DNA of 64,000 nucleotides from JAJPKK01 sp963807015 (GCA_963807015.1 CAWEAS010000012.1:62001-126000); one strand, 5' to 3'. Positions 9,001 to 16,975 are shown, numbered from the stretch's first letter. The notes: generated by a model not told the origin, from the sequence alone. Numbers and translations: made by a program.

Positions 9001-12000
9001 CGACCTGTCACGCAAGATCACCGTCGACGTGAAAGGCGAAATCCTCGAACTGAAGAACACCATCAACACGATGGTGGATCAGCTCAACGCGTTCGCATCC
9101 GAAGTCACCCGCGTCGCCCGCGAGGTCGGCACCGAAGGGCGGCTCGGCGGCCAGGCGCAGGTGTCGGGCGTTGCCGGCACGTGGAAGGATTTGACCGACA
9201 CCGTGAACGTGATGGCGGCGAACCTGACCGAGCAGGTCCGCGGCATCGTCAAGGTGGTGACCGCGGTCGCCAACGGCGACCTCAAGCAGAACCTCACCGT
9301 GAAATCGAAGGGCGAGGTCGCGGCGCTCGCCGAAACCATCAACAACATGACGGACACTCTTGCGACCTTCGCCGAGCAGGTGACGACCGTCGCGCGCGAA
9401 GTCGGCGTCGAAGGCCGCTTGGGCGGTCAGGCGAACGTGCCCGGCGCGGCCGGCACATGGAAAGACCTGACCGGCAACGTCAACTTGCTGGCGGCTAATC
9501 TGACGACCCAGGTCCGCGCCATCGCGGAGGTCGCGACGGCGGTGACCAAGGGCGACCTCACCCGCTCGATCCAGGTCGATGCCCGCGGCGAGGTGGCGGA
9601 GCTCAAAGACAACATCAATACGATGATCGACAATCTGCGGCTCACCACCGAGCACAACACCGAGCAGGATTGGCTGAAGACGAACCTCGCCAAGTTCACC
9701 AATATGTTGCAAGGCCAGCGCGACCTTACTACCGTCGGCCGGCTGCTGCTTTCCGAGCTGACGCCGCTCGTCAATGCTCAGCTCGGCGTCATCTATCAGA
9801 TGGAGACCGAGGAAGGTGCGCCCTATCTCAAATCGCTGTCAGCCTATGCGGATGACGGCGATTGCCCGCACTTGCCGCGCGTTCCGATCGGCCAGGGCCT
9901 GATCGGACAATGCGCCGCCGACAAGCGACGGTTGCTGATCACCGAGATGCCGCCGACCGCGGTGCCGATCAGCTCGGCTTCGTTCAAGGTCTCACCGCGC
10001 AACATGATCGTGCTGCCGGTGCTGTTCGAAAGCCAGGTAAAGGCGGTGATCGAACTCGCCTCGGTCGCGAACTTCACCAAGCTGCAGATGACGTTCCTCG
10101 AACAGCTGACGGCGAGCGTCGGCATCGTGCTCAACAGCATCGAGGCGACGATGCAGACCGAGGGCCTGCTCAAGCAGTCGCAACAGCTCGCCGGCGAGTT
10201 GCAGGCGCAGCAGAGGGAACTGCAGCAAACCAACGAGCAGCTCGAGCAGAAGGCCCAGCAGCTCGCCGAGCGCAACGTCGAAGTGGAGCGCAAGAACCAG
10301 GAAATCGAGCAGGCGCGCCGCGCACTTGAAGAAAAGGCGACCGAGCTTTCGCTCACCTCGAAATATAAGTCCGAATTCCTCGCCAACATGTCCCACGAAC
10401 TGCGCACACCGCTTAACAGCATCCTCATCCTCGGCCAGCAGCTCACGGAAAATCCCGACGGTAATCTGAGCAGCAAGCAGGTCGACTTCGCCCGCACGAT
10501 CCATGCGGCCGGCACCGACCTGTTGAATCTGATCAGCGACATTCTCGACCTGTCCAAGATCGAATCCGGCACCGTCACAGTCGATGCCGAGGAGGTCATG
10601 TTCTCAACACTCCTCGACATGGTGGCACGGCCGTTCCGTCACGAGGCGGAAACGCGGCAGCTTACGTTCGAGGTCAATTTCGATGAGGAGGTCGGGCGCA
10701 GCATCGTGACCGACACCAAGCGGCTCCAGCAGGTGCTCAAGAACCTGCTCTCGAACGCGTTCAAGTTCACCGAGCAGGGCGGCGTGCGCCTCGCGGTCAG
10801 CGACGCCCGCAGTGGCTGGAACCCGGAAAATCCGGTGCTGCGGCAGGCGCCGATGGTGATCGGCTTCGAGGTTTCGGATACCGGCATCGGCATCCCGCTC
10901 GAGAAGCAGAAGATCATCTTCGAGGCATTCCAGCAGGCGGACGCGAGCACCAGCCGCAAATACGGCGGCACCGGTCTCGGCCTCGCCATCAGCCGCGAGC
11001 TATCCCAGCTCCTCGGCGGAGAAATCCAGCTGCGCAGCGTTCCCGGACGCGGCAGCACATTCACGCTCTATCTGCCTGCAAAGTATGTGGGGCCGACCAA
11101 TGCGATCCGTGGTCCGGCGGCGACCACGTCGCCGGTTGCCCACCAAATTGCGCTTCACGCGGCTGCGATGCAGGAAATGCCGATCGTGGCGATCCCCGAC
11201 GATCGCCACGACATCCGCCCGGGCGACAACATTCTGCTCATCGTCGAAGACGATCCCCATTATGCGCAGATCATGGTGGATCACGCCCGCGACGAAGGCT
11301 TCAAGGTCCTGGTGGCGATCCGCGGCGCCGACGCTATCGATCTTGCCAAGCAATTCCAGCCGAGCGCGATCTCCCTCGACGTCTTCCTGCCCGACATGCT
11401 GGGATGGACCGTGTTGAGCCAGCTCAAGCTCAACCCGCTGACCCGGCACATCCCAGTCCAGATCATCACCCTCGACGAGGATCGCCAGCACGGCCTTGCC
11501 CGCGGGGCGTTCTCCTTCGTCACCAAGCCGGTGACCGCCGACGGGATCGGCGCCGTCCTCGGCCGCATCAGGGAATATGCCAAGCCGCGGCAGAAGCGGC
11601 TGCTGGTCGTTGAAGATAACGCCGCCGAGCAAATGAGCATTCGCGAACTTCTCGGCCACGACGATGTCGAGATCATTACGGTCGGCACCGGCGCCGCGGC
11701 GCTGGAATCGCTGCATGACCGGATCGCCGACTGCGTCGTGCTCGACCTGCGCCTGCCCGACATGTCCGGCTTCGAGGTGTTGGAACGGATCAAGGCCGAT
11801 CCGGCGCTCGCCGATCTTCCGGTCGTCGTCTTCACCGGGCGCGAATTGTCGGCGGAAGAGGATGCGCGCATCCACACGATGGCGCGCAGCATCGTGGTCA
11901 AGGGTGTCGAATCCCCGGAGCGTCTGCTCGACGAGACATCGCTTTTCCTGCATCGCGTGGTCACCAGCCTGCCGCAGGAGAAGCAGAAAATGCTGGAGCG

Positions 12001-12397
12001 GCTCAACAGCTCCGACGAGGACCTGCTCGGCAAGACGGTGCTGCTGGTCGATGACGATGCCCGCAATATCTTCGCGCTGTCGAGCGTGCTGGAACGGCGA
12101 GGAATGAACGTCCTCACCGCGACGACGGGGCGCGAGGCGATCCAAATGATCGAGCAGACCCCGGGCCTTGCGCTCGTGCTGATGGACATCATGATGCCCG
12201 AAATGGACGGCTACCAGACCATTGGAAAGATTCGCGAGAACAGCCGCTGGCGGCGGCTGCCGATCATCGCGCTGACGGCAAAGGCGATGAAAGGCGACCG
12301 CGAGAAGTGTCTCGAGGCCGGCGCATCGGACTATCTCGCCAAGCCGGTCAACACCGAGCAGTTGCTGTCTGCGTTGCGTATGTGGCTCCATCGCTGA
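6053..12397 (+). CDS. Giant cytoplasmic hybrid histidine kinase with HAMP repeat array, GAF and three receiver domains
   Basis: A 2114-residue sensor kinase. Order: short N-terminus; array of HAMP-type units, about residues 130-1200, with period 92 residues; GAF domain, about 1220-1365; Gln/Glu-rich coiled coil; HisKA with the phospho-accepting His near residue 1448 in SHELRTPLN; HATPase with N box and GIGIP; three REC domains starting near 1724, 1846 and 1991. No signal peptide or membrane helix is visible, so it is cytosolic. Repeated HAMP arrays are known from fungal group III kinases such as Nik1/Os-1, where they act in osmotic sensing, and from bacterial relatives; a stress-sensing role here is inference. 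REC2 ends in VVKGVE in place of the usual K-P. The ATG at 6053 has an AGGAGA site 7 bases upstream. The predicted EcfG promoter lies upstream and the HWE kinase gene follows 12 bases after the stop. Confidence 0.93.
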   Translation: MQTAGELTGEIQAKAPVLEENGHESANQVNTNGSSKPGNGASSFEIDLLHALQAMRVGDFSVRMIGDQDGLQGKIADAFNEIAAANQRIAQQLERVGEEVGREGRTRQRVKFGLSSGAWGEMEDSINTLIDDMLWPTMAVTRAIAAVAKGDLLQTVALDIDGRPLKGEFLQAATIVNTMIKQLNVFTSEVTRVAREVGTEGKLGGQAQVREVTGVWKDLTESVNSMASNLTAQVRNIADVTIAVANGDLSKKITVDVRGEILQLKEAINTMVDQLRSFASEVTRVAREVGTEGKLGGQAIVPGVAGTWKDLTDSVNAMCGNLTDQVRNIAQVTTAVARGDLSRKITVDVRGEILELKDTINTMVDQLNAFASEVTRVAREVGTEGKLGGQAQVSGVAGTWKDLTDNVNFMASNLTAQVRNIAEVATAIAGGDLSKKITVNVSGEILQLKETINTMVDQLNVFAGEVTRVAREVGTEGRLGGQANVLGVAGTWKDLTDSVNSMASNLTAQVRNIAEVSTAMANGDLSKKITVDVRGEILQLKETINTTVDQLNAFASEVTRVAREVGTEGKLGGQAVVRGVAGTWKDLTDSVNSMASNLTGQVRNIAEVATAVAQGDLSKKITVNVSGEILQLKETINTMVDQLNAFAAEVTRVAREVGTDGKLGGQAVVPGVAGTWKDLTDSVNSMAGNLTAQVRNIAEVATAIADGDLSRKITVDVRGEILQLKETLNTMVDQLNRFAGEVTRVAREVGTEGRLGGQANVPGVAGTWKDLTDSVNSMAGNLTQQVRNIAEVTTAVARGDLSRKITMDVKGEIQELKSTINTMVDQLNAFASEVTRVAREVGTEGKLGGQAQVPGVAGTWKDLTDNVNFMASNLTAQVRNIAEVATAIASGDLSKKITVDVRGEILLLKETLNTMVEQLRSFAAEVTRVAREVGTDGRLGGQAIVPGVAGTWKDLTDNVNLLAANLTTQVRNIAEVTTAVARGDLSRKITVDVKGEILELKNTINTMVDQLNAFASEVTRVAREVGTEGRLGGQAQVSGVAGTWKDLTDTVNVMAANLTEQVRGIVKVVTAVANGDLKQNLTVKSKGEVAALAETINNMTDTLATFAEQVTTVAREVGVEGRLGGQANVPGAAGTWKDLTGNVNLLAANLTTQVRAIAEVATAVTKGDLTRSIQVDARGEVAELKDNINTMIDNLRLTTEHNTEQDWLKTNLAKFTNMLQGQRDLTTVGRLLLSELTPLVNAQLGVIYQMETEEGAPYLKSLSAYADDGDCPHLPRVPIGQGLIGQCAADKRRLLITEMPPTAVPISSASFKVSPRNMIVLPVLFESQVKAVIELASVANFTKLQMTFLEQLTASVGIVLNSIEATMQTEGLLKQSQQLAGELQAQQRELQQTNEQLEQKAQQLAERNVEVERKNQEIEQARRALEEKATELSLTSKYKSEFLANMSHELRTPLNSILILGQQLTENPDGNLSSKQVDFARTIHAAGTDLLNLISDILDLSKIESGTVTVDAEEVMFSTLLDMVARPFRHEAETRQLTFEVNFDEEVGRSIVTDTKRLQQVLKNLLSNAFKFTEQGGVRLAVSDARSGWNPENPVLRQAPMVIGFEVSDTGIGIPLEKQKIIFEAFQQADASTSRKYGGTGLGLAISRELSQLLGGEIQLRSVPGRGSTFTLYLPAKYVGPTNAIRGPAATTSPVAHQIALHAAAMQEMPIVAIPDDRHDIRPGDNILLIVEDDPHYAQIMVDHARDEGFKVLVAIRGADAIDLAKQFQPSAISLDVFLPDMLGWTVLSQLKLNPLTRHIPVQIITLDEDRQHGLARGAFSFVTKPVTADGIGAVLGRIREYAKPRQKRLLVVEDNAAEQMSIRELLGHDDVEIITVGTGAAALESLHDRIADCVVLDLRLPDMSGFEVLERIKADPALADLPVVVFTGRELSAEEDARIHTMARSIVVKGVESPERLLDETSLFLHRVVTSLPQEKQKMLERLNSSDEDLLGKTVLLVDDDARNIFALSSVLERRGMNVLTATTGREAIQMIEQTPGLALVLMDIMMPEMDGYQTIGKIRENSRWRRLPIIALTAKAMKGDREKCLEAGASDYLAKPVNTEQLLSALRMWLHR
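6613..9640 (+). repeat. Tandem 276-bp coding repeats (HAMP array)
   Basis: Eleven copies of a unit bearing REVGxEGxLGGQA followed by WKDLTxxVN, starting near 6620 and recurring about every 276 bases (near 6893, 7169, 7446, 7722, 7998, 8274, 8550, 8826, 9102 and 9378). A more divergent unit precedes them. Each 92-residue unit would form HAMP-like four-helix modules. Neighbouring copies are nearly identical over long stretches, so unequal recombination could change copy number. Confidence 0.9.
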
Positions 12398-12409
12398 ACG
12401 AAGGCTGAC

Positions 12410-14296
12410 ATGGCAAACGACGGCAAGATCAATATTCTGCTGGTCGACGACCAGCCCGCGAAACTCATGAGCTATGAGGTGATCCTTCGCGAGATCGGCG
12501 AGAACCTGATCATGGCCTCGTCGGGACGCGAGGCTCTGGAGCATCTCCTCAAGTCCGACATCGCCGTCGTGCTGATGGATGTCTGCATGCCGGAGCTCGA
12601 CGGCTTCCAACTTGCGGCGATGATCCGCGAGCACCCGCGCTTCAGCAAGACCGCGATCATCTTCATTTCGGCGATCCATCTCACTGACGTCGATCGCCTG
12701 CGCGGCTATGAGATGGGAGCGGTCGACTACGTACCCGTGCCGGTCATTCCCGAGGTGCTGCGCGCCAAGGTCAAAGTCTTCGCCGAGCTGTACCGAAAAT
12801 CGCGCCAGCTCGAGGCCCTCAATGCCGAACTGGAGCGCCGCGTCCGGGACCGCACGGCGGAGCTCGAGAGCTCCAACCGGCGCCTGATCGACAGCGAGGA
12901 TCGCCGCAGCCACGCGCTCGCAGCGGGCAACATGGGTTCATGGGACTGGGACCTCGGGCGCGGCGATTGCGTCTGGGACGAAGGGCAGAAGCGGATTTTT
13001 GGCGTCGGTCCCGAGCCTTTCGAGGTCACGCCTGGCAATGTCCGCCGCTTCGTGCATCCGGGCGACTGGAAACTGCTGCGACAAACGCTGAAAAGGGCTT
13101 GGCGTGACGCCGGCTCCTACCAAGCCGAGTTCCGCGTGCGCCGTCCCGACGGGACCGTGCGGTGGTGCCTTGGAACTGCGGCGGCGAGCAAGGATCAGGC
13201 CGGCAAGATCGCGCGCATCAGCGGCGTGACGATCGACATCACCGACCGCAAAGAAGCCGAGGAACGTCAGTCGCTCCTTGCGCGCGAGGTCGACCATCGC
13301 GCCAAGAATGCGCTCGCGGTCGTCCATGCCATCATCTGCCTCACGCGCGCCGACAACATCAAGCAATATGTCGCCGCCGTCGAAGGCCGCGTCCAGGCGC
13401 TCGCGCGCGCCCACAGCCTGTTGTCGGAATCGCGATGGCGCGGTGCCAACATCGCCCGCATCATCCACGAGGAGTTGGCGCCGTTCCGCACGCCCAATTT
13501 CGATCGCATCCGGATTTCCGGCAAGAGCCTTTCGCTCGAGCCGTCGAACGCGCAAGCGCTGGCATTGGCGCTCCATGAACTCGTCACCAACGCGGCGAAA
13601 TACGGTGCGCTGTCGGTGCCGACGGGCGGTGTCAGCATCGCCTGGGACATGAAGGGGCCGAACCTCGAACTTCGCTGGACAGAAACCGGCGGTCCGCCGG
13701 TCGAAGAGGCGGTGACCGGCGGTTTCGGCCTTCGCGTCGTAAAGACAAGCGTCGAAAGCCAGCTCGGCGGCGCTGTCGCGTTCGACTGGCGTCGCGAAGG
13801 GCTTTCGTGCGCCATCAGCTTCCCGCATCAGCTTCGTCTGGATTTCCCGGATGCCACGTCACCCAACCGCCCCGGCACTCCGATGGCGAACCCGGTCGCG
13901 GTCGGTGTGCGCCGCCGCATTCTCCTCGTCGAAGACGAAAGCCTGATTGCGATGGTCATGGTGGAAACCTTGACCGGGCTCGGTTTCGAAGTCGTCGGTC
14001 CGTTCTCCTCCGTCGATGAGACCGTCGCCGCGATCGAGAACGAGCCGCTCGACGGCGGAATTCTCGACGTCAATCTGGCGGGTGAAATGATTTATCCGGC
14101 CGCGCGCCTGCTCCAGGCGCGCAAGGTGCCGTTCGTGTTCATGACCGGTTACGGCACCGAGCCGATCTCGGCGGCCTTCCCTGATGTGCAGGTCCTGCAA
14201 AAACCGATCGACCGCGACATCATCCAGCAGCTGTTCGTGACGCGGTCTGACTCGGAGGCGGATGATCTACGGCCGACCCGAGCCGCGTTCGCATAA
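12410..14296 (+). CDS. REC-PAS-HWE histidine kinase-REC signalling protein
   Basis: A 628-residue soluble protein. REC domain (1-120) with acceptor Asp in LMDVCMPELDG; coiled coil (about 125-160); PAS domain (about 165-285); HWE/HisKA_2-type kinase with His near residue 296 in VDHRAKNALAVV, followed by the N box ALHELVTNAAKYGALS and the WTE tripeptide; a second REC (about 502-610) with Asp in GILDVNL and Lys in VLQKPID. HWE kinases commonly phosphorylate PhyR-type regulators in the general stress pathway, though PhyR is not in this window. In the N-terminal REC the usual Lys-Pro is Val-Pro (DYVPVPV), so its switching may differ. It starts 12 bases after the HAMP-array kinase stops and is probably co-transcribed, so the N-terminal REC may take phosphate from that kinase. 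Confidence 0.92.
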   Translation: MANDGKINILLVDDQPAKLMSYEVILREIGENLIMASSGREALEHLLKSDIAVVLMDVCMPELDGFQLAAMIREHPRFSKTAIIFISAIHLTDVDRLRGYEMGAVDYVPVPVIPEVLRAKVKVFAELYRKSRQLEALNAELERRVRDRTAELESSNRRLIDSEDRRSHALAAGNMGSWDWDLGRGDCVWDEGQKRIFGVGPEPFEVTPGNVRRFVHPGDWKLLRQTLKRAWRDAGSYQAEFRVRRPDGTVRWCLGTAAASKDQAGKIARISGVTIDITDRKEAEERQSLLAREVDHRAKNALAVVHAIICLTRADNIKQYVAAVEGRVQALARAHSLLSESRWRGANIARIIHEELAPFRTPNFDRIRISGKSLSLEPSNAQALALALHELVTNAAKYGALSVPTGGVSIAWDMKGPNLELRWTETGGPPVEEAVTGGFGLRVVKTSVESQLGGAVAFDWRREGLSCAISFPHQLRLDFPDATSPNRPGTPMANPVAVGVRRRILLVEDESLIAMVMVETLTGLGFEVVGPFSSVDETVAAIENEPLDGGILDVNLAGEMIYPAARLLQARKVPFVFMTGYGTEPISAAFPDVQVLQKPIDRDIIQQLFVTRSDSEADDLRPTRAAFA

Positions 14297-14347
14297 TTGC
14301 GTGCCTGCGAAAAGCTCGCGTTTCGTGGAAAGCTGCGACGAACGAAA

Positions 14348-14397
14348 TTGGCTGGGGAACTAGGATTCGAACCTAGATTAACGGAGTCAGAGTCCGC
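14348..14397. repeat. Left attachment site (tRNA-Gln 3' end copy)
   Basis: Fifty bases identical to 16926-16975, covering the anticodon region through the CCA end of tRNA-Gln on the minus strand. After 14397 the sequence departs from tRNA (AACATTTACG in place of TGTTCTACCG), so this copy is not a working tRNA. Confidence 0.9.
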
Positions 14398-14498
14398 AAC
14401 ATTTACGATTGAAAATCGTTTATGAATTCGGCCGCATGTCGCGTTTATGTCGCAAAGATTTTCAATCCTCGTCGAGTTTGCCAGCATCGATGATGTCG

Positions 14499-15239
14499 TC
14501 AATGTAAGATCGTGCAAACCATACCGATCTGAGCTTCCGATGATCCGGCGGGCAAACGACCGGAATAAACGCCTATAAATCGGTTGAACGGCCTATCGCT
14601 CGACCCGCGGACTACCGGTTGCTCCATGTGACCGCTCCAACTTCTCACGATTACTGGCGAGCCGGACATGCCCGGCCGCGACGCGGTGTCGACCAGATAA
14701 TAGCCGTCGGTTAATCGGACCAAGTCGGGCTCTGAGGCAATGCTGCCGCGCTTCCATACCGGAAACCCCGGTGGCTTCGCCCCAAACGGATATCCTAGGA
14801 TGAAAATGTCCATGCCGATCTCAATCTTCAACCTGTCTCTTGCCAAGTCGTTGATCGGGTAGACAGCGAAGGGACGCTCTTGATTGCTCGACCCTAAGTC
14901 AATTGCGACGATGTCTATTCTTTTATGCTCGGTGTGCGTGAGGTGGACACGCCAAAGCGGATTGTCATCGGCATCCCGAATGGGAATCCTCAGTTCTTCT
15001 TTTCCGAAATCAAAGACTTTTAGATTGAATTGCGCGGCGAGATGGCTTGGTCTCGTACCGCCCTTAAGGAGATGATGCCCGGTCTGAGTGTGTCGCGCTG
15101 CAACGACGTGCCAGTTTGTAATTAGGTAGAAATTGTCGCGTCGACGATACACGAACGCCGTCGCCGGATTTAACGGCACGTCATTGAAAAATGGGATGAT
15201 CGGAACGGTAACTAGCGTTAACGAATTGACCGTCGTCAT
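14499..15239 (-). CDS. Trypsin-like serine protease domain protein, 3' end frameshifted
   Basis: 246 residues from ATG at 15239. A trypsin-like fold with full triad: His44 in TNWHVV, Asp109 in RIDIVAIDL and Ser192 in RPGMSGSPVI. No signal peptide, so it probably acts in the cytoplasm. The frame ends after QIGMV with CTILH and stop. Read in a neighbouring frame, the next codons give ARSYIDDIIDAGKLDED and then a stop at 14462, which looks like the natural C-terminus, so a 1-base indel near 14515 is likely. The triad is unaffected. It is cargo of the tRNA-Gln island and begins just downstream of the integrase remnant. Substrate unknown; a defence role is possible but not shown. Confidence 0.75.
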   Translation of the reverse strand: MTTVNSLTLVTVPIIPFFNDVPLNPATAFVYRRRDNFYLITNWHVVAARHTQTGHHLLKGGTRPSHLAAQFNLKVFDFGKEELRIPIRDADDNPLWRVHLTHTEHKRIDIVAIDLGSSNQERPFAVYPINDLARDRLKIEIGMDIFILGYPFGAKPPGFPVWKRGSIASEPDLVRLTDGYYLVDTASRPGMSGSPVIVRSWSGHMEQPVVRGSSDRPFNRFIGVYSGRLPAGSSEAQIGMVCTILH

Positions 15240-15242
15240 GCC

Positions 15243-15359
15243 TCACCCCAACAACGCCCGTTCGGCGTCAGCCAATTCGGCGCCATCGTCGCCCCGCGGG
15301 AACAGGTGACCATAAGTATCGAGCGTCACCGTGATCGATGAATGTCCAAGCCTGCGAAA
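15243..15359 (-). pseudogene. C-terminal remnant of a tyrosine recombinase (integrase)
   Basis: An in-frame stretch of 38 codons ending in TGA at 15243-15245. It contains RRLGHSSITVTLDTYGHLF, the last catalytic His of the R-H-R-(H/W)-Y set and the nucleophilic Tyr of phage-type integrases, followed by the usual acidic tail ELADAERALLG. Immediately upstream is a stop (15360-15362) and unrelated sequence, so the remaining protein has been deleted. It fits a tRNA-targeting integrase that once inserted this island. Confidence 0.85.
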
Positions 15360-15901
15360 TTATGGAAAGAAGCACTTTGCTCGGTATGGCGTTTGCGTTT
15401 GTGCTGCTCAATATTCCCCTGTTTATCGGATTTGCTGTTGCCCGATTAATCGTAGTCAATATGATAAATGTGCCGGTTTGGCTGGAACCGTCGTGGTCGC
15501 TATTGGGGCCGATTTAGATTAATAGTACCGCCCCGTCGCCCGCGCTTCTCACCGCCCCCGTTCGACTTCCGCGTTGCCGAGCGCGAACATCTCGTACAGG
15601 TCCATTGATCCGGACCGGGACCTTTTACGATCACCCAAAAACCTACACCGCCGCACCACCAGCACTCCGTCTAAGCTGACGGTCACGGTATTTCAGTCAC
15701 TTCCTCAATGCACGGCCCGAATTGGCAGTTATTTTGGCAATTCTTGTCTCCTTGATTGGCAATTTCAAGGGGAGTTGAAGCTCTTGGGCCACGCGGCGCA
15801 GCATTCTGCGCCGTCACAGCACGAATTCATAAGTCACTGATTGGACTTAGCTTTTCTGAATTTTAATGGATTCGCAGTGCTTCGAATGCTATATTAAATT
15901 T
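15360..15901. other. Gene-poor stretch inside the island
   Basis: No open frame here has convincing codon use or a recognisable motif. It is AT-richer than the flanking operons and begins where the integrase remnant breaks off, so it probably marks a deletion junction. A TATATT hexamer at 15890-15895 could serve as -10 for the antitoxin, which would make that message nearly leaderless. Confidence 0.4.
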
Positions 15902-16144
15902 ATGTCCGAACGCACCCAAAGCGCGACCGCCGCCCGCATCCGGAAGATGGCCAAAGACCATCAAGTGGCCTATGTCCGCACTGAGCGCGACACTCTTGCC
16001 CATGACATCACGCGGCTCGCGGGCGATGACGTAGAGCTGGACGAAGTTGAGCAACTGCTCGTCGCGCTGCAGCGGAACGGCTATCTATCGCGCGCAGAGA
16101 TGATCCAACTTCAGGCGAAGTATCTGCGCGAAGTCAGGCCGTGA
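15902..16144 (+). CDS. Putative antitoxin partner of Fic
   Basis: An 80-residue, mostly helical protein starting MSERTQSATAARIRKMAKDH. Its stop overlaps the GTG start of the fic gene (GTGA), the tight coupling typical of toxin-antitoxin pairs. The inhibitory motif of known Fic antitoxins, (S/T)xxxE(G/N), is not apparent, so the inhibition mechanism cannot be assigned from sequence. An ATG 36 bases upstream (15866) is a less likely start. The C-terminal part, with LLVALQRNGYLSRAEM, may be the toxin-binding helix. The antitoxin role is inferred from position. Confidence 0.7.
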   Translation: MSERTQSATAARIRKMAKDHQVAYVRTERDTLAHDITRLAGDDVELDEVEQLLVALQRNGYLSRAEMIQLQAKYLREVRP

Positions 16145-16863
16145 CGTTCGATCCGTTCGGCGATTTCGAGGCTCAAGGATACCTGCGTAATTTCGCCAAG
16201 GAAAAAGACACCGACATTGTCCGCCGTCTAGAGCATGCATCGTTCATGACCGGCATTGATGCCTCGCTCGACCGCCTCACGAAGATCAAGCGTCTTTCCT
16301 ACGGGGATGTGCTCGAAACCCACCGAATCCTCTTCGATGCGGTTTACCCTTGGGCCGGACAGGACCGTCGAACGACTGCGCCCGACCTCGCAATCAGCAA
16401 AGGACCGGTCCTCTTCGCGCATCCCGACCATATTCGGCAAGCGATCGATTATGCTCTTGCGCATGGTCAGGACCGCGAATTCATGACGGAGAAGCCGGGC
16501 GTCATCATGGGCTATCTGGCCTACGGTCATCCGTTCCTTGACGGTAACGGCCGCACCATCATCGTGGTCCACGGCGTCATGGCCCAGCGCGCCGGGATCA
16601 ACATAGATTGGGCCGCGACCGACAAAGCCGGTTATCTAGGCGCGCTAACCAAAGAGCTGGACGATCCCGACAAGGGTTATCTCGACGCCTATCTCAAGCC
16701 CTTTATCCGCGAAGCCGTCGGGCACGACCGCCTGGCAGCGGCGATTGCGCTCGCGCCCGGCCTCGATGGCAACGACGAGCAGAACGAGGTTCTCGGCAAG
16801 ACCAGCGATCCGGCTCTTAAAGCGCGTTACCAGCAACAAGAGCTCAAGCGTAAGCGCGGTTGA
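16141..16863 (+). CDS. fic: Fic/DOC family protein (AMPylase-type toxin)
   Basis: 240 residues from a GTG start that overlaps the antitoxin stop. Fic enzymes usually transfer AMP from ATP to Ser, Thr or Tyr of a target protein; short bacterial Fic toxins modify targets such as gyrase or topoisomerase IV. The catalytic loop reads HPFLDGNGRTII at residues 130-141. His130, the acidic residue, GNG and the first Arg are present, but the second Arg of HxFx(D/E)GNGRxxR is Ile141. Loss of that phosphate-binding Arg may change the nucleotide used or lower activity. Cargo of the tRNA-Gln island. Confidence 0.88.
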   Translation: MTFDPFGDFEAQGYLRNFAKEKDTDIVRRLEHASFMTGIDASLDRLTKIKRLSYGDVLETHRILFDAVYPWAGQDRRTTAPDLAISKGPVLFAHPDHIRQAIDYALAHGQDREFMTEKPGVIMGYLAYGHPFLDGNGRTIIVVHGVMAQRAGINIDWAATDKAGYLGALTKELDDPDKGYLDAYLKPFIREAVGHDRLAAAIALAPGLDGNDEQNEVLGKTSDPALKARYQQQELKRKRG

Positions 16864-16925
16864 TGTTAAGGTGGATACTTGGTTCGCTGTTATGCGCAGG
16901 CTCTAAATTCGCCCGAGCATCCGGT

Positions 16926-16975
16926 TTGGCTGGGGAACTAGGATTCGAACCTAGATTAACGGAGTCAGAGTCCGC
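16926..16975. repeat. Right attachment site within tRNA-Gln
   Basis: Fifty bases identical to 14348-14397. It is the 3' half of the intact tRNA-Gln gene, from the anticodon arm to CCA, plus one flanking base. Confidence 0.9.

Larger units (their letters stand above)
14348..16975. mobile_element. Degenerate integrative element in tRNA-Gln(CTG)
   Basis: About 2.6 kb bounded by a perfect 50-bp direct repeat. The right copy is the 3' end of an intact tRNA-Gln and the left copy is the displaced tRNA 3' end. Inside are a trypsin-like protease, the last 38 codons of a tyrosine recombinase, a gene-poor stretch and an antitoxin/Fic pair. The content is lower in GC than the flanking operons. Without a full integrase it can no longer move by itself. 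Confidence 0.85.

Noticed and set aside
6613..9640. Possible CRISPR or satellite array
   Set aside because: Units are 276 bases, coding in a single frame, and translate to HAMP modules; there are no spacers.
11000..12913. A 637-residue minus-strand open frame
   Set aside because: Antisense to the kinase receivers and the following HWE kinase; no motif or start site.
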